Below, piece by piece: positions 22,994 through 34,815 of a stretch of DNA of 64,000 bases. Every line of letters starts with the position of its first letter. Positions within the stretch are counted from its first letter, which is position 1. The stretch comes from Takakia lepidozioides. Lineage: Eukaryota; Streptophyta; Takakiopsida; Takakiales; Takakiaceae. Under the pieces are notes generated by a model. It saw only the letters and a program-made list of their open reading frames with translations. It had not been told where the DNA came from and did no database searches. The stretch spans positions 42,612,042 to 42,676,041 of the forward strand of contig CM060734.1 of NCBI GenBank assembly GCA_030704615.1, in the 5' to 3' direction. Both the position numbers and the translations under genes were made by a program.

Positions 22994-25900
22994 ATGGAGA
23001 AGAGGAAAAAGCGTGAAAAGTCTGCAAATGGATCAGCTTCCATTGAACCTGATGGTGCAACTCTGCAGGTAGTGTTGCATTCTTGACTGCAGAAGCATTC
23101 TCCTTATTGTAATGGTCTGTTGATTGGGTCATGTTTCTGTCAAGATCTGTGTCTTTCTTTTTTTGTGAACCATACAGCTGCTACCCTCAATGCTGAGGGA
23201 CATGACATATTTAATGGAACTAAATTTCTCTGCCATGCAAAGCAAATTCTTGTTGGACTGGCTGCATGTCTCGATGAGGACTTCCCAGCAGAGCCCTAGT
23301 TTCCAGAACCAGAAATGTTACTGCATGGCAGGCTGTCTGTTTGGACACTTAAGTGGAGCTTCTTGATGGGAGCTATGTCACTTGACTTATATGATCTGCC
23401 TTGTTTCCCAATCAACCCCATTAGTCTTGAGCTAGTCAAGTCGGGGATGTCCCCATCCCTCCTCCTCTTGCAGCCTTTTGTTGATTGTTTTCTTCAAGGG
23501 CTTTCCACACATCCTATTAGTACATCCTGCAAGCTTCACCTCTAGAGACACTACCCACAAAGCATGTCTTTTGCAATGGTGGAGTGAGGCTATCTTTCAT
23601 GCTAGTGCTTGCTACCATCCTCCTCTAACCTCTTCAATGTTGCGCTTTACATGTTGACTGGCTGATTGAAGTGGTGAGTTATCTCATGATCCCAGATTTA
23701 CACAAGTCTTTGATCATAATTTGGAGCCTTTGACTGCAGCCCATGGCTTTTGGCATGGCTTTGCAAGTCTACAACCCTGTGCTCTGCTTCTAGCAAGAGC
23801 AAGCTGTGTCAGTGGTAGAGACTTGGTGTTCTCATTTCTCCTTCGGTTTGAAGAAACAGTTGGTAATGGCTTGGCAGTTATGTCATCTTGAGTGTGCACA
23901 GGGTAAGGAAAAGGCCCAAGCCTACCTGTTTGACTGTCAGGATAGGATGCTGCAGGAAAGCAAGTGGGCAGCCATTGTTGTAAAAATTCAGCAAACATCA
24001 ACCGTGGTTTGTGGAAGAGGTGTTTGAACAGACATGGCTTTGGTTCTGCCCCAAAGTCTACTGGACTCATACGCCTCCTGTGCCACATCATAAGACATCG
24101 CCTCAACTTTTGTTGGGATGTTAGCCGCCACTGGAGTAGGGCACAGTGATCTACTTTGTGAATACTTCTGGTTAACTGAGTCATTACTCCCTGCCCCCAC
24201 CCCCCGCAGCACACTCCAATCATATGGAAAATTAATCCAAGTGCTCTCTGCCACATTTGCCACAAGTTCAAGGCAATTGCTGTTGGCGATGAAGTTAATC
24301 CTGTTCCATCAGCTAGGTTAGTGTTGAGGTATTGGGTGGTACATCTGTTCATTTTGTGGAGGTACTAGTTTGAAACACTAATTCAAAATGAATTCAAGAG
24401 TGACCAACTATGTGTTATATTGGTCCGTTTCAAGGTTTCCACCTTCCAAATGGAAGGCAGAAGCCCCTTCAGGCCGAAGAGACGCCATAATGTACAGTTG
24501 CTTCACAGGATTCCACCTTTTTCTTTACATTTGTGTGTCAGCCGACGAGAGGGGGGGAGGGGGATATGATTTTGTTGTCTTGATTTCAGGGAGAATTCTT
24601 GAAGCGACAGAAAGAAGCAGAGCAGCAAGTAGTCGGGACACCGCCAAAGAAGCTTGCGATATCAGGAGGCCTCAATGCCATGGCACCTGACAATCCCCAG
24701 CAGCCATATCCCCCATGGAATTTGGCTCCTCCTCAGCAACTGCAGCAGCCCCCCAATCAGGCGCCACAACAGCCTCAGCTTTCACAGTCCCCTCAGCCAT
24801 CCTCTCAACCCCAGACGCCATCTCAGCCAAGTCAGCAAGGACAGCAAGGTGGTGGCCAGCAAGTGCAAGTGCCTGGCCAACCTGGCCAGGGGCAGGCCAC
24901 CAAGTATTATGGTGGGTCTGAATTTGCAGGCCACCCAGCACCTGGACAGTACTTTCCATACTCACTGGGCTCTACTGATCCAAACTGGCAAGCATCAGTG
25001 TATGGCAGTGCACAGATAACAGGCAGCAATTCGCCATTTGCTTTTCCAGGTGGCTATGGCTACCCGGCTGCCGCTGGTCAGACAGGCTACCCAGGTGAAA
25101 ACTGCTCTTGGGTTGTTCCTGGTTGCACCTTTATCATTAGCAGGGTCGAAAACTTATAACACTGTTGGAGAGCATGTGAATGCATTCAAAAGCACATCCT
25201 ATACATGTTAGTCAACTAACAGATATTGCATGGTCTGATGTAGTGCTTAGCCAATGGATTTCAGCTCAGTCAGTCGTGTTCAGAGTGTCAAGGTAGTGAG
25301 TGTGCTCTTGTGGAGAGTATACACAAAAGTAGAAAGACTGGATTTTCATAATGTCCATCCATGAAAATCTCAAGGACCTGAGGGCTGGTATTGGTTAACT
25401 TGCTGCATGAAGCTGGATTGCCTTGTGAGAGAGAAAGAACTGACTTTTTAACATCCATGGTGATCCCGAACGAAGAGAGCATTTTGGAAGGAGAACTAAA
25501 GAACTGACTTACAGGTGGTAAAGGGAAACAAGTGAACATAGGAAAGATTGACCAAGCTGTTGGACTATGCGATAGGTAGAATGGGTCGATAACCTTTCCT
25601 CTTTCAGAACCAAAGAAGCTGATTGGTAGGGGCAGTGGACTATTGCAGACATGCACATCATTGGATTGCCAGAGATCCTACACAGATACGATGGGGAGGG
25701 TGCTGTCAGTGTGTAGGCATGGCCTTCAGCTTTATCAGCATCCATTATTAATTGAAAGGGTAGTATCTGATAGATTTTGAAATCTCGATTGCAGGTTTGT
25801 GGGATCAGCAATCATGGTGGGGAGCCAACCAACTACAGCAACAAGCTGCGTATGCAGCATGTTATGGGGCTCCATACCCAGGGTATGCATATGGGTATGG

Positions 25901-28669
25901 CACATCCGGGGCCCCGGTTGGTGCTCCAGTTGGTCCTTTTCAGAGAGGGCTCATCAAGGCTCCGCCAGGGCTCTCACAAAAGCATCAACGGCTTTGGGAA
26001 GCTCAGGTGTGATAACCTGTAATTGCTCCTCAGTTTAGCATCCCTGTTGCTTCATGAATTTGCCCTGCTGCCTCATCTTGTTTTTTGTCCTATTCCTCAG
26101 CTACAAGTGAGCACAAATGTGGCACATAAGGTTTCCTCTGGTGCTGAATATGTCAGTTTCCTATTGTGCTTGAGTTCGGCGTAGGAGGTGAGGTCAATGT
26201 CCATGCATTTGAGCCAGTTTCTGTAAGAGGTTGCTGTTGTGGTTCTCAGTACACTCCTCTCAAAATGTTGTGCAGTCATGTTCACTACTACTTTGGATAT
26301 GAAGGTTTGTTGTTGTTCATCTGTTGTCGGGGCTGTTGGATTCTTAGATATCAAGTGTTGTGCACACAGATGCACAGATAGGACACAGCGAACACTACAG
26401 GTTTTCCTTGGGCACAGACTGAGCAGTGTAATATAGGGACTCTAACGGTGTCAGTGGGCCTTTTCCCACTGAAGAGATCATTGTAGTTGGTTGGCTTATT
26501 ATTTCATGTCAATAGGTTGCTGATTTAGCACCTTTGATTTAATATTTGTGAAGTCATGAAATTCATTAACAACCTCAACAATTCTAGTTTTGAAGAAGAC
26601 TGCTGATATGTTCATCTGGATAACTGGCAGTCAGCAGAGAACCTTGCCATGTGGGCCGCCTTTGCCAGGTGTGAGGCTGAGATATCAGCACACCGAATGA
26701 AAATTTTGCAACTGGAAGCAGAATTACGTGCTGTCAAGGGTCAACACGATGTACTGCAGGAGGCTGCTGCCCAACCCCAACCACAATCTAAAAGGGGTCG
26801 ACATAAAAAAGCTGCAGGCTTACTTACCCCAAAAGTTGTTCCTCCGAAGCCCCGGGGACGGAAACCAGCGAGTGAGAAGATGCCTGTGGCAGGGAGTAAA
26901 ACTGACACAGAGAAAACTGAATTGAAAGAGATGGAAACGGGGGTAAAGAGGGGAGCACAGAAACTTGAAGGCCAGAACGGTGTGCCTGTGGGCAGACCCA
27001 GTTCTGTGAATACCACACACCAACAATTTGGAGCTCCAGCTGGTCACACAGTTCGCACTGATAGCACAGGATATGAGGGAGCAGCTGGCAGTGCGGAGTT
27101 AGATGGTGCTGGTGCCAACTATGGTGGAGGGTTCAACTCTGGATTCGAGTTGGAGGCTGCACAGGTAAATGGGATCTGTTTCTCTAAATTGGATTAAAAT
27201 GGTTGGTTGGTCATTTGTCTCATCCTCTATATTGGAAGGTCTAATGGTCAGGCTCTTTATGAGTCCATCATCTACAGTTTGTATGGACTCCAGAGTGATA
27301 GACCTGGATTTCAGTTTACTTGTCTGCAGTGCATCTTTGGCCTTTGTTTGATCATCCACAAATGTGTGAGCTGGCTTCTTCCTCCGAGTGGGATCCAGAT
27401 AGAAGACTTTCAGAATTTCCTCATTGATGTTTGAAACTCCAGTAAGTGGTGGTGGAGTATCAAAGCAAGCTGGAGGTGCAACATCATCCATGCCTGAACC
27501 AGCCATTAGGGTGACCCTTTCCTTGGAATCGCAGATTAGGGACTTAGTTACTCCCGAAAGCCATACACGTGAAAAATGGAACAATCTACAACATTCGGGT
27601 ACAAGCCCACTTTAACTAGTCTTGTCGTCTGCATTTGACCTTTAAGTTTGTTGTGTTTGTATTCAATTTTTCCTTCCCCGCAGAGGCAGAGCCACATGCA
27701 GTGAGCAGGCTTCTGCCCTTGTATCCAGTTTATATACACCCCCCCCCTCTGTTCACCTTGTCCACACCCTTCACCCTTTGCACCTTAGTATTAAGTGGTC
27801 ATGCTTCGGCAAGAGTACATTTTTTATTTTTGTTTTTGTTTTTATTAAGCGGTCCATGAACATTGTTTCCGCACCTCTGTTCACTGACTTTGAAAATCTT
27901 GAGGCTGAGCCTAAAGCCCAGGCCCTGTTGGGGTCTAATTGCTGGGCAGCTCACACACAGCAAGTTGATGCTGTGTGAAGGGCTTTCTAGAAGACATCTG
28001 GAAATCCCTAACTAATTGTCTTTATCATGGTAAGTCACACTACCGGAGTGAGCCCCTAACAAAGGTAGTATATGTTCCCTTCTGTTCCACCCAAACTGGG
28101 CGCAGGGTCTAGAGCCACAAGGTTATGTAAAACAGTATCTTATGAGTACATGTAAAGTGGTCCATGACTGGTGGGTATCAGAAGAAGTTGAGCTTTGCAA
28201 CATGATCATGCAGGTTAATGGGGCTCATGAAAACGGAAACATACTTGAGGACAATGGGAATGTTGCAGCGACTCCCCCAAGCTATGTGCATTATGATGTG
28301 AAGTCAGGAGCTGGGCTGGAGTCACACAGTGGGGCTCCTGACCCTAACGTTTCTGGGGGGGATGAATGGTCTGCTGTAGCGATTGATGATGTCACGAGAA
28401 GTGATGCATTTGACCCAAGGTTGCTCTATGCAAGTGCTGGGGTAGAAGGCCAACCGACCAAGCCAGTCATTCCAAATTGGGGACAATATACAGGAGAGGA
28501 TGCTTCTGAAGATCAAGATGGGGATGATGTTGCTCCATCTGGACAAGAGGATGAGGATGATGCAGAGGAGGACGAGGATTCCACGGTGGAGAATATGGGA
28601 GGTGTAAAGATAGAGAATTTGGTGGACTTGGGCTCATCGAAAGGGATATCACAGCTTAACAGTTGGTGA
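22994..28669 (+). CDS. Low-complexity nuclear-type protein with AT-hook-like and coiled-coil parts (5 exons)
   Basis: Exons: 22994-23068, 24590-25094, 25795-26006, 26631-27164, 28214-28669 (TGA). Frames and splice phases join to 593 residues; the first ATG follows an in-frame stop. In order: a lysine/arginine-rich start (EKRKKREK, nuclear-localisation-like); a Gln/Pro-rich tract at ~50-110; a Gly/Tyr/Trp-rich, prion-like stretch (PGYAYGYGTSGAP) to ~250; a helical segment at ~267-300 (MWAAFARCEAEISAHRMK); basic AT-hook-like motifs KRGRHKK and KPRGRKP near 320 and 340; a Gly-rich linker; and an acidic tail (DEDDAEEDED) near 565. This layout suggests a chromatin- or RNA-associated scaffold. I do not recognise the family; an AT-hook-type plant nuclear protein is the best guess. 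Intron 1 is 1.5 kb. Confidence 0.72.
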
Positions 28670-30086
28670 AAAAGAGAATTTATTATCTAAGAGGACAGCC
28701 ACCTGGCATTGATCAACCAATGAGGGTGGTCGCCATCAATGCCGCTGATTCTTGCTTACTTGTACATTGTCCATGATATTGCCATCCCTTCCCTTCATCA
28801 TTTGGTAAAAAGTGCTGGGATACATGGGACCAATTTGATCCTATCACTTTCTCCCACAAGAGTTTCAGTTATTTGGGAGCATATCTCTTGTAATGCAGGT
28901 AAGTCTTCCTAAGCTCTGGTTTTAAGTTGGATTGAATAGTAGAATGCTAGTTGATGAGACTTTGTCTTTTCCCCCACCCTCCGCAACAAATGGAGAGTAT
29001 TGCAAGCATGTCAGGTTGGGGTCTGTGTGGTTCTTGGTGGGTTTCTTGTGGTGCAATCCTCTCATATTCTAGTTTAAACTGTGGTACTGTTGCTGGCAGC
29101 TTGCAGAAGAGGAAGAATGATTGGGAACCTGATTACCTCATAGTAACTTTTTTGAGTATTGTATGACCTTGTGTTAGGAGGTGGGCAAGCTGCAAACTGC
29201 GAATTAAATTGACCCATACAGTTTTGTTGCCTGATTCTTCTTCAAAGGGACTTACGTTTAGAATGTATGGAGCTTCAGATTTGCCTGAAGATTACATTCT
29301 CATGGGACTGCAATTTTTCACATCTCCATAGATTTCTTAACTTCGCTCGTGGAATTGTTTTTCTAGTTTATTCCATGCGATGAAATCTTTGACATTGTAA
29401 TCAATTATCCTATTACTACTTGCCATAGGGAGATTCGTGGAACACATTCCTGTCCCTTCGATGAGATATCATCTAGGGTTCATGTGGAGCCAGCTAGGCA
29501 GATGGGTGGAACCACATGAGCAGATTTTTATGCGGTGGAATGTTCCTGCCGAGTTTCTGCCAGAGGACTTACACTGTTTAAGGCCCACAAACAGCTGAAA
29601 GTCCTCTGCCAGGAACTTTTCTGCTATATGGAACCTGCCTATAGCCAACGCAGTGGTGATGGGTGATGGATCTTTTATGGTTTCACATCGGTCATTTCAA
29701 AGTTACGTTATGAGCATTTGCCTGTTCTTTGTATTTTCTTAGAACCATTGTTAAGTGACATATCCACATAATCTTCTTGATAACCTCCCGTTTCGTAGCC
29801 CGAGTCCCAAAAGCGCATCAGAAATTAGTTTAGTATCAACGCCACTACGGAAGGCGCATCTAGGGTCCAATGTCCCATTCCAGGCGGCCCTGGGGTCGCC
29901 ACATTGCTTGCTAGGCCATGTGACCAGGTTGGCTTCCATGTACCTTGCTTCCTATTTCTAAATTTTGTGTCTTAGTTATCTTTGGAATGGGACTCGAGTC
30001 GACTTGTTCTTAGCCATTGTCAATGTTGTTAGTTGACATCTGTATTTCTTAGCTTGGGCAGGATTGAAAAATCTTGGGTCTTACTA
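28670..30086. other. Intergenic, nothing assigned
   Basis: It follows the stop of the preceding gene and must include its 3' UTR. No gene, RNA or transposon end is recognisable. The region marks the change from genes to the retrotransposon nest. Confidence 0.4.
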
Positions 30087-30278
30087 TGTACATTGTAGTG
30101 GTAAGCTTAACCTCTTAGTACTTTTGTTCGAGTCATCTGTCCTCTCGTGCCTATATGGTGCTTATTGTATGATGGTAGTAAGTGTACATTGTAGTGGTAA
30201 GCTTAACCTCTTAGTACTTTTGTTCGAGTCATCTGTCCTCTCGTGCCTATATGGTGCTTATTGTATGATGGTAGTAAG
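30087..30278. repeat. Perfect 96-bp tandem duplication
   Basis: The 96 bp at 30087-30182 (starting TGTACATTGTAGTGG, ending GGTAGTAAG) are repeated without a visible mismatch at 30183-30278. Identity over 96 bp implies a very recent duplication or an assembly artefact. Confidence 0.9.
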
Positions 30279-30339
30279 ATTGTCTCTCATGGAATTCCAA
30301 GTAATTGTGGCGAGTTCATGTTTCTAGAAGCAACCCTGA

Positions 30340-30699
30340 CCCGGGTGCTATAGATATAGCTTTACAAGCTGCTAAGTGTGAGATGGCAAAGCTCGTACCA
30401 ACATCATCTTGCACTCTGGAGACCATCATATCCAGTGGGTAAGAGTTGTTATCATTGCAAAGGTGGTATGGTATAAGCTCAAGGCAACCTACCAACATAC
30501 AAATTATAATGCTTCTCGAGTCGCAATACTAAAGCGAACCATAAATTTAACCCTCTTCAAATCACGGTCTGTCAGTGAGTTTTTGGAAAATTGGCAAGGC
30601 ACACTTGATGAGGCTGCCATGACATTGTCTCTTCAACTACTAAATAGTCATTTTACCCTGAAGTTTGTAACTCTTCATATAGACATGTCCATTCTATAT
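30340..30699 (+). pseudogene. Copia gag fragment (family I, + strand)
   Basis: Broken frames match the UBN2-type gag of the family-I copia elements found further along on the minus strand. ALQAAKCEMAKLV, HHIQWVRV and AKVVWYKLKATY correspond to ALQAAWKVRDGKA and HCGDRQIQWVRV of the gag at 38228-38563. They are followed by a segment (SVSEFLENWQGTLDEA) typical of copia gag. Stops and a frameshift near 30440 show decay. No LTR is attached. The fragment ends where the short retroposon at 30710 is inserted. Confidence 0.7.
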
Positions 30700-30709
30700 G
30701 GATATTAAT

Positions 30710-30800
30710 CATAGGGCCCACCTCTTAAAGGGGGTAGTAGCCCGCAAAGCGAAATGGCTCTTAGTTACGCCGGCTTTGGCCGGAGTCTCTCTCTCTCTCT
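30710..30800 (+). mobile_element. 91-bp (TC)n-tailed short retroposon with 10-bp TSD
   Basis: A 91-bp insert ends in TCTCTCTCTCTCTCT and is bounded by identical 10-bp copies of GGATATTAAT (30700-30709 and 30801-30810). It is GC-rich inside AT-rich surroundings. A simple-repeat 3' tail plus a perfect long target duplication are marks of target-primed retroposition (SINE-like). It is too short for a complete tRNA-type promoter, so it may be 5' truncated. Confidence 0.75.
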
Positions 30801-31327
30801 GGATATTAATCTAAATGTTGAAATTACATCCAACATTTCCCCTTAATGAAAACACACGAGAGTCTATATTATGATGACCCTGTTTTTGTCCAGTAATGCT
30901 ATTAATGCATATTCACATAATTTTAATCTTAGATATATCGAGTTGTTGGCATTCGCCAATGTCTTCTAACATGTGCTCCCTATCAAACTGATATTTCGTT
31001 CACATCATAGTGGAAGTCGTTGTTGTGGCCATCTTGCTATAAAATTAAAGACAACCTGATTTTCAAATGGAAGTTCTCGTTAGAGAAACTGTTCATTTGA
31101 AATTAAAATGCACCAATAGTGGTGTTGTGGGGATGACACATTAGATATCTTCGTTAAGTTGATGTCGCATGTGCCATGGCATAACTCTATGAAGTTTCTG
31201 AAACGAGTTTGTTGGAACTCTAAGCATCATTAACAACATAAATTGTTACATGCTTGAATGACACTTTAAAAATGTTTGAAATGACCATTAGACTCAATTG
31301 TCTCCATAACTTATTTGCATTTTATTT

Positions 31328-31606
31328 TCACCATGGATATTCATTCGTGGGCTTCTTTGTTAACTGAATCTGAAGATCTCCACAATGGAGAATCAACTCA
31401 TAGTGTGCCTTAGAGTCTTTTATCTTCCAAGCAGCTTGAAGTACAACATCAGCCACAGCGGAGTCCGGGTCGATACTGTTAGCCACTCCCCAAAATTCAG
31501 ATCCCATTAAATGTGTTTCCAGCTTAATGCACCAAATGGAATAATTAGTATCACTCAAATGATCAATTTGATACGCCCTTGCTGCAGGAAAAGAGGGAGT
31601 AGCCAT
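31328..31606 (-). pseudogene. Copia gag N-terminus, truncated (element A, family I)
   Basis: The minus-strand frame starts MATPSFPAARAYQIDHLSD and continues with YSIWCIKLETHLMGSEFW, the gag N-terminus of family-I copia; a near-identical start occurs at 38563. It stops after ~92 codons where similarity ends. It lies 160 bp inside a primer-binding site (31769-31780, complement of the tRNA-iMet 3' end: TGGTATGAGAGG) and the LTR at 31781-31992, exactly where gag should be. It is a 5' stub of an element that otherwise has been deleted. Confidence 0.8.
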
Positions 31607-31768
31607 GGAGAATTTGTGTCATTGGACCAGACCTAGCCAATGGCAGGGCGTTGGCTCTTGCCCTTCTAATCACTAGCAGCAAATTTCATATAAATTGAGC
31701 AAGTACACGATCCGAGGTCGTAAGATGCAACCTTTGGTGACCATTTAAGATAAACAATCTCGTACCAC

Positions 31769-31992
31769 CCTCTCATACCATGTTAATCATGTCATTCATA
31801 GTCATAGGCTCATTGAAGCAATGCAAAGGAGAGAAAGTAGATTCTCTACATGTTGACAATTGAAAAAATGAACAGACACAACCGTCCAACTACCACCAAT
31901 TTGAATACATTGTCTAGAATCTCATGAACAAGTGCAATGCTTGGTGATGATGAATGAGGTTGTTAGAGGATGTTGATGAAATCTTTCCAACA
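31769..31992 (-). mobile_element. Copia family-I LTR with PBS (shared by elements A and B)
   Basis: On the minus strand the LTR reads from TGTTGGAAAGATTTC (right end, 31992) to GATTAACA (left end, 31781), 212 bp, TG...CA bounded. Left of it is a tRNA-iMet primer-binding site (31769-31780); right of it is a polypurine tract (complement of CTCCCCCTTCAGCAG at 31994-32008). It therefore serves as 5' LTR of stub A and 3' LTR of pol segment B. This arrangement is expected when two tandem copies recombine. Confidence 0.8.
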
Positions 31993-33970
31993 CTCCCCCT
32001 TCAGCAGTATCCGAAGATTTGTTGTTGTTAACCCTCATTCATGTTCTTCAAGACTCTTCCTTCATCAAGAATCCAATAACTTAGATGATGCTGAGGATAA
32101 TCCAAAGGTGTGTGTGCATCATAATGCTTGTCCTTGGGAAGAGGTTTAGTGAAGATATTTAGCGCACACTAGATCAGTGGGTGTATAAATGAGCTGAATG
32201 ACTTTAGCCTCAACTTCCTCGCGTAGGAAATGATAACGTAGCTCTATATGCTTAGAGCGATAATGAAATCTAGGATTTTTGGATGAAACGATACATGACT
32301 GATAATCGCAGTATAGTGTAGTAGCGTCAAATGGTGAAAACCCAACTTCCTAAAAACATTGGCGGAGTCAATGTAACTTCTTAACTGCTGATGCTACAAC
32401 AATATATTCGGATTCAATAGAAGATAATGCGACAATACGTTGCTTGCGGCTTTGCCAAGAGACAAGGCAGCCGTCTAGCAAAAATACATAACCGGAGGTG
32501 GAGCGTCGGGTATCAGGGTCATCAGTCCATTGAGAGTTTGTCCAACCTTGCAAAAAAGATGGAGATGTTAGAGTGGAGGATACTCCACCATACTTAAGGC
32601 CCATTGTGGCTGTAGCTTGAAGATAGCGGAAGACACACTTAATAGCTGCCCAATGAAGTTGGCCTGGGTTGTACATTATAAAGTGAGCCAAATGACCAAC
32701 AATATAGGCTAGATGAGGTTGAGTATGAGTTACAAGATACATCAAACTGCCTATAGCTTGAGAATAAGGAACAAAGGTCATAGTTTCTTACTCCAAAAGT
32801 GTGGTAGGCATCATGGCCTTAGATAGATAATCAGCACCAACTTGAAGAGGAGTGTTAATGGATCTACAATCGCTCTGCATATTGAACTTCTTTAAGACGT
32901 CAAGGATGTATTTATTATGAGACGATGAGAGCTCATGGATAGCAGGATTCATTCACTGCTAGATGCCTAGGCAATAGGCAATAGTACCTGCATTGTTTGT
33001 CATAGAAAGTTCTTGGGCCATCATAGCTTTAGACTCATTCAAGAAATTGAGGTTATTGGATACCAAAATTAGGTCATTGACATAGAGACCAATGGCCACA
33101 AAGAAGGCTTTGTATGACTTTTTAAATAAACATTGGAATTGGAAAGCACTGCTTGTAACCAGTGCAGAGAAGATGAGTGGTAAAACGCTTATATCATACG
33201 CGGGGAGCTTGTTTCAGCCCATAAAAAGAGTTGAGCAAACGACAAACCTTATGCTCTTCCCCGGGTTTGATAAAACCTTCTGGTTGAGCAAATAAATTTC
33301 TTCAGCCAAATAGCCATGTAAGAAGGCTGTAGTGACATCCATTTGATAAATATGATGATCAAAAGTGCAGCAAAGGACAATAGAACCCGAAGAGAAGTCA
33401 TTCTGACTACGGGAGAGAAGGTCTTATGGTAATCAATACTTGCTTCTTGGGTAAATCCTCGAGCTACAAGCTTGGCTTTGTAGCGAGCCACAGTGCCATG
33501 AGAGTTATATTTGTGGCGAAAAATCCATTTGTTGTTGACCACCGAACGGTTGGATGGGAGTTCAATAAAGTGCCATGTGCACCTATTGTGCATTAAAGAG
33601 GTAAATTTCGCAGTCATGGCATCTTGCCAATGAACATCATGTAGACTGGCTAAGGCTTCTTTCACAGAGGAAGGATGATCAGCAACTTGAACCATGCAAA
33701 CATACTCAAAGAGGCTTTCATCGTGAAACTTGCTTGATTGTCATGTGCCTTTGGTAGACCGTGCAGAAATGTGGGTAGGACGCGTTACAGGTGGTGAACT
33801 AGAAGGTGTGGAAGAATGAGAAGTAGAATTGGTAGTAGTACCACATGGCCTGTTTATAGGAGGCCGTACTTGGGAAACAGAAGGTGGGACTGTTAAAATG
33901 GGTGTGGAGGGAGCACTAGGAGATGACAAGGCAGGAATAGAAGCAAGACCAAGTGCTGGAATTGGTGAAT
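31993..33970 (-). pseudogene. Copia pol 3' half: RT and RNase H (element B, family I)
   Basis: Read right to left: a Ser/Pro/Thr-rich linker (33740-33930), then reverse transcriptase (about 33695-32800: NKWIFRHKYNSHGTVARYKAKLVARGFTQ region), then RNase H (32781-32160: QAIGSLMYLVT, PDTRRSTSGYVFLLDG, SIESEYIV), then the polypurine tract and LTR. The RT core is broken: several frameshifts lie between 33249 and 32781. It begins at 33970 in mid-linker with the upstream integrase and gag missing, so it is a 5'-truncated, dead copy. Confidence 0.85.
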
Positions 33971-34117
33971 GTATAACACTTTTGTTAAAAAGTCCTACCC
34001 CAAATAGGCTAGAATTGTTTTATTAGAAATTTTAGTATTTAATTCTGAAAAAATAGAAAACCATTTTTTATTTCTAATAATTAGAGATTTTTGAATTTGG
34101 CACCTCTAGATTATGGG

Positions 34118-34298
34118 TTTACAAAGCCTTCTTTGTGGCTATTGGTCTCTATGTCGATAACCTAATTTTGGTGTCTGGAATAACCTCAAGTTCTTGAATG
34201 AGTCTAAAGCTATGATGGCCCAAGAAGTTTCTATGATAGATAATGGTAATATTGCCTATTTCCTCGGCATCCAGCTGCGAAGGAATCTTGCTACTCAG
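34118..34298 (+). pseudogene. Inverted fragment of copia RT
   Basis: The + strand carries FFVAIGLYVDNLIL and AMMAQEVSMIDNG-IAYFLGI in broken frames. This is the catalytic palm region of family-I reverse transcriptase (YVDD, here YVDN); the same stretch is on the minus strand at about 32985-33110. The fragment is opposite to its neighbours and is cut at 34298 by an inverted-repeat element end. Confidence 0.75.
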
Positions 34299-34755
34299 GG
34301 GTAGTTGCAGGTTATGGTGGACCAAAAATTGTATAACATGGCAGTTTCTGCAGTGACCTCCATTCATGGTGCCTTTTCTAGTAAAATCACAACTCAATTT
34401 CATACAAGTTTATACGGTCTAAGATTTGTAACTACAGTAGAGACATACTCCAATTTTATTATTATTAAAAGGATCATCTATGAAAGAGCTATGGACTCTT
34501 AAAGTTGAATCTTATGGACTGCAGTGTTACACATGAAAAACCATATGGACTAAAAAAAAAATTGTTTGATGGGAGGAAGTGGTCAAATTTATGATTTGTT
34601 TCTAGTATCTGACCAAGCTTGTTAGCATTTACATAGCAAAAAAGAAAACACATTAGGGGTGTCATTTTTGAAAGCTACCCAAATGCACTTTTATATGGAC
34701 TAAAAACATCAAGTGAGAGGTATGGACTAATTTATACTAAACACTAGGCCCAAAC
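34299..34755 (+). mobile_element. GGGT inverted-repeat element, copy d (left end clear, right end unresolved)
   Basis: It starts GGGTAGTTGCAGGTTATGG, matching the left ends of the three better-defined copies, and contains the family's internal ATGGACT motif five times (34486-34735). The right terminal repeat is not recognisable; 34755 is only the point where a second TCAG, matching the 4 bp before the left end, occurs. It interrupts the inverted RT fragment. Confidence 0.5.
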
Positions 34756-34815
34756 TCAGGACCTATTTTTCCTAATGTACATTATCCTCATTTAGAGACT
34801 TTTGGGATATCATCA

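Noticed and set aside
23714-24352. 212-codon antisense frame in intron 1 of the 593-residue gene
   Set aside because: No recognisable domain, odd composition (many His, Trp, Cys), and no splice or start context. Treated as chance or an old repeat.
34740-34760. Right end of inverted-repeat element copy d
   Set aside because: TCAG recurs at 34756, matching the left flank, but the sequence before it does not resemble the family's terminal repeat, so the boundary is not claimed.
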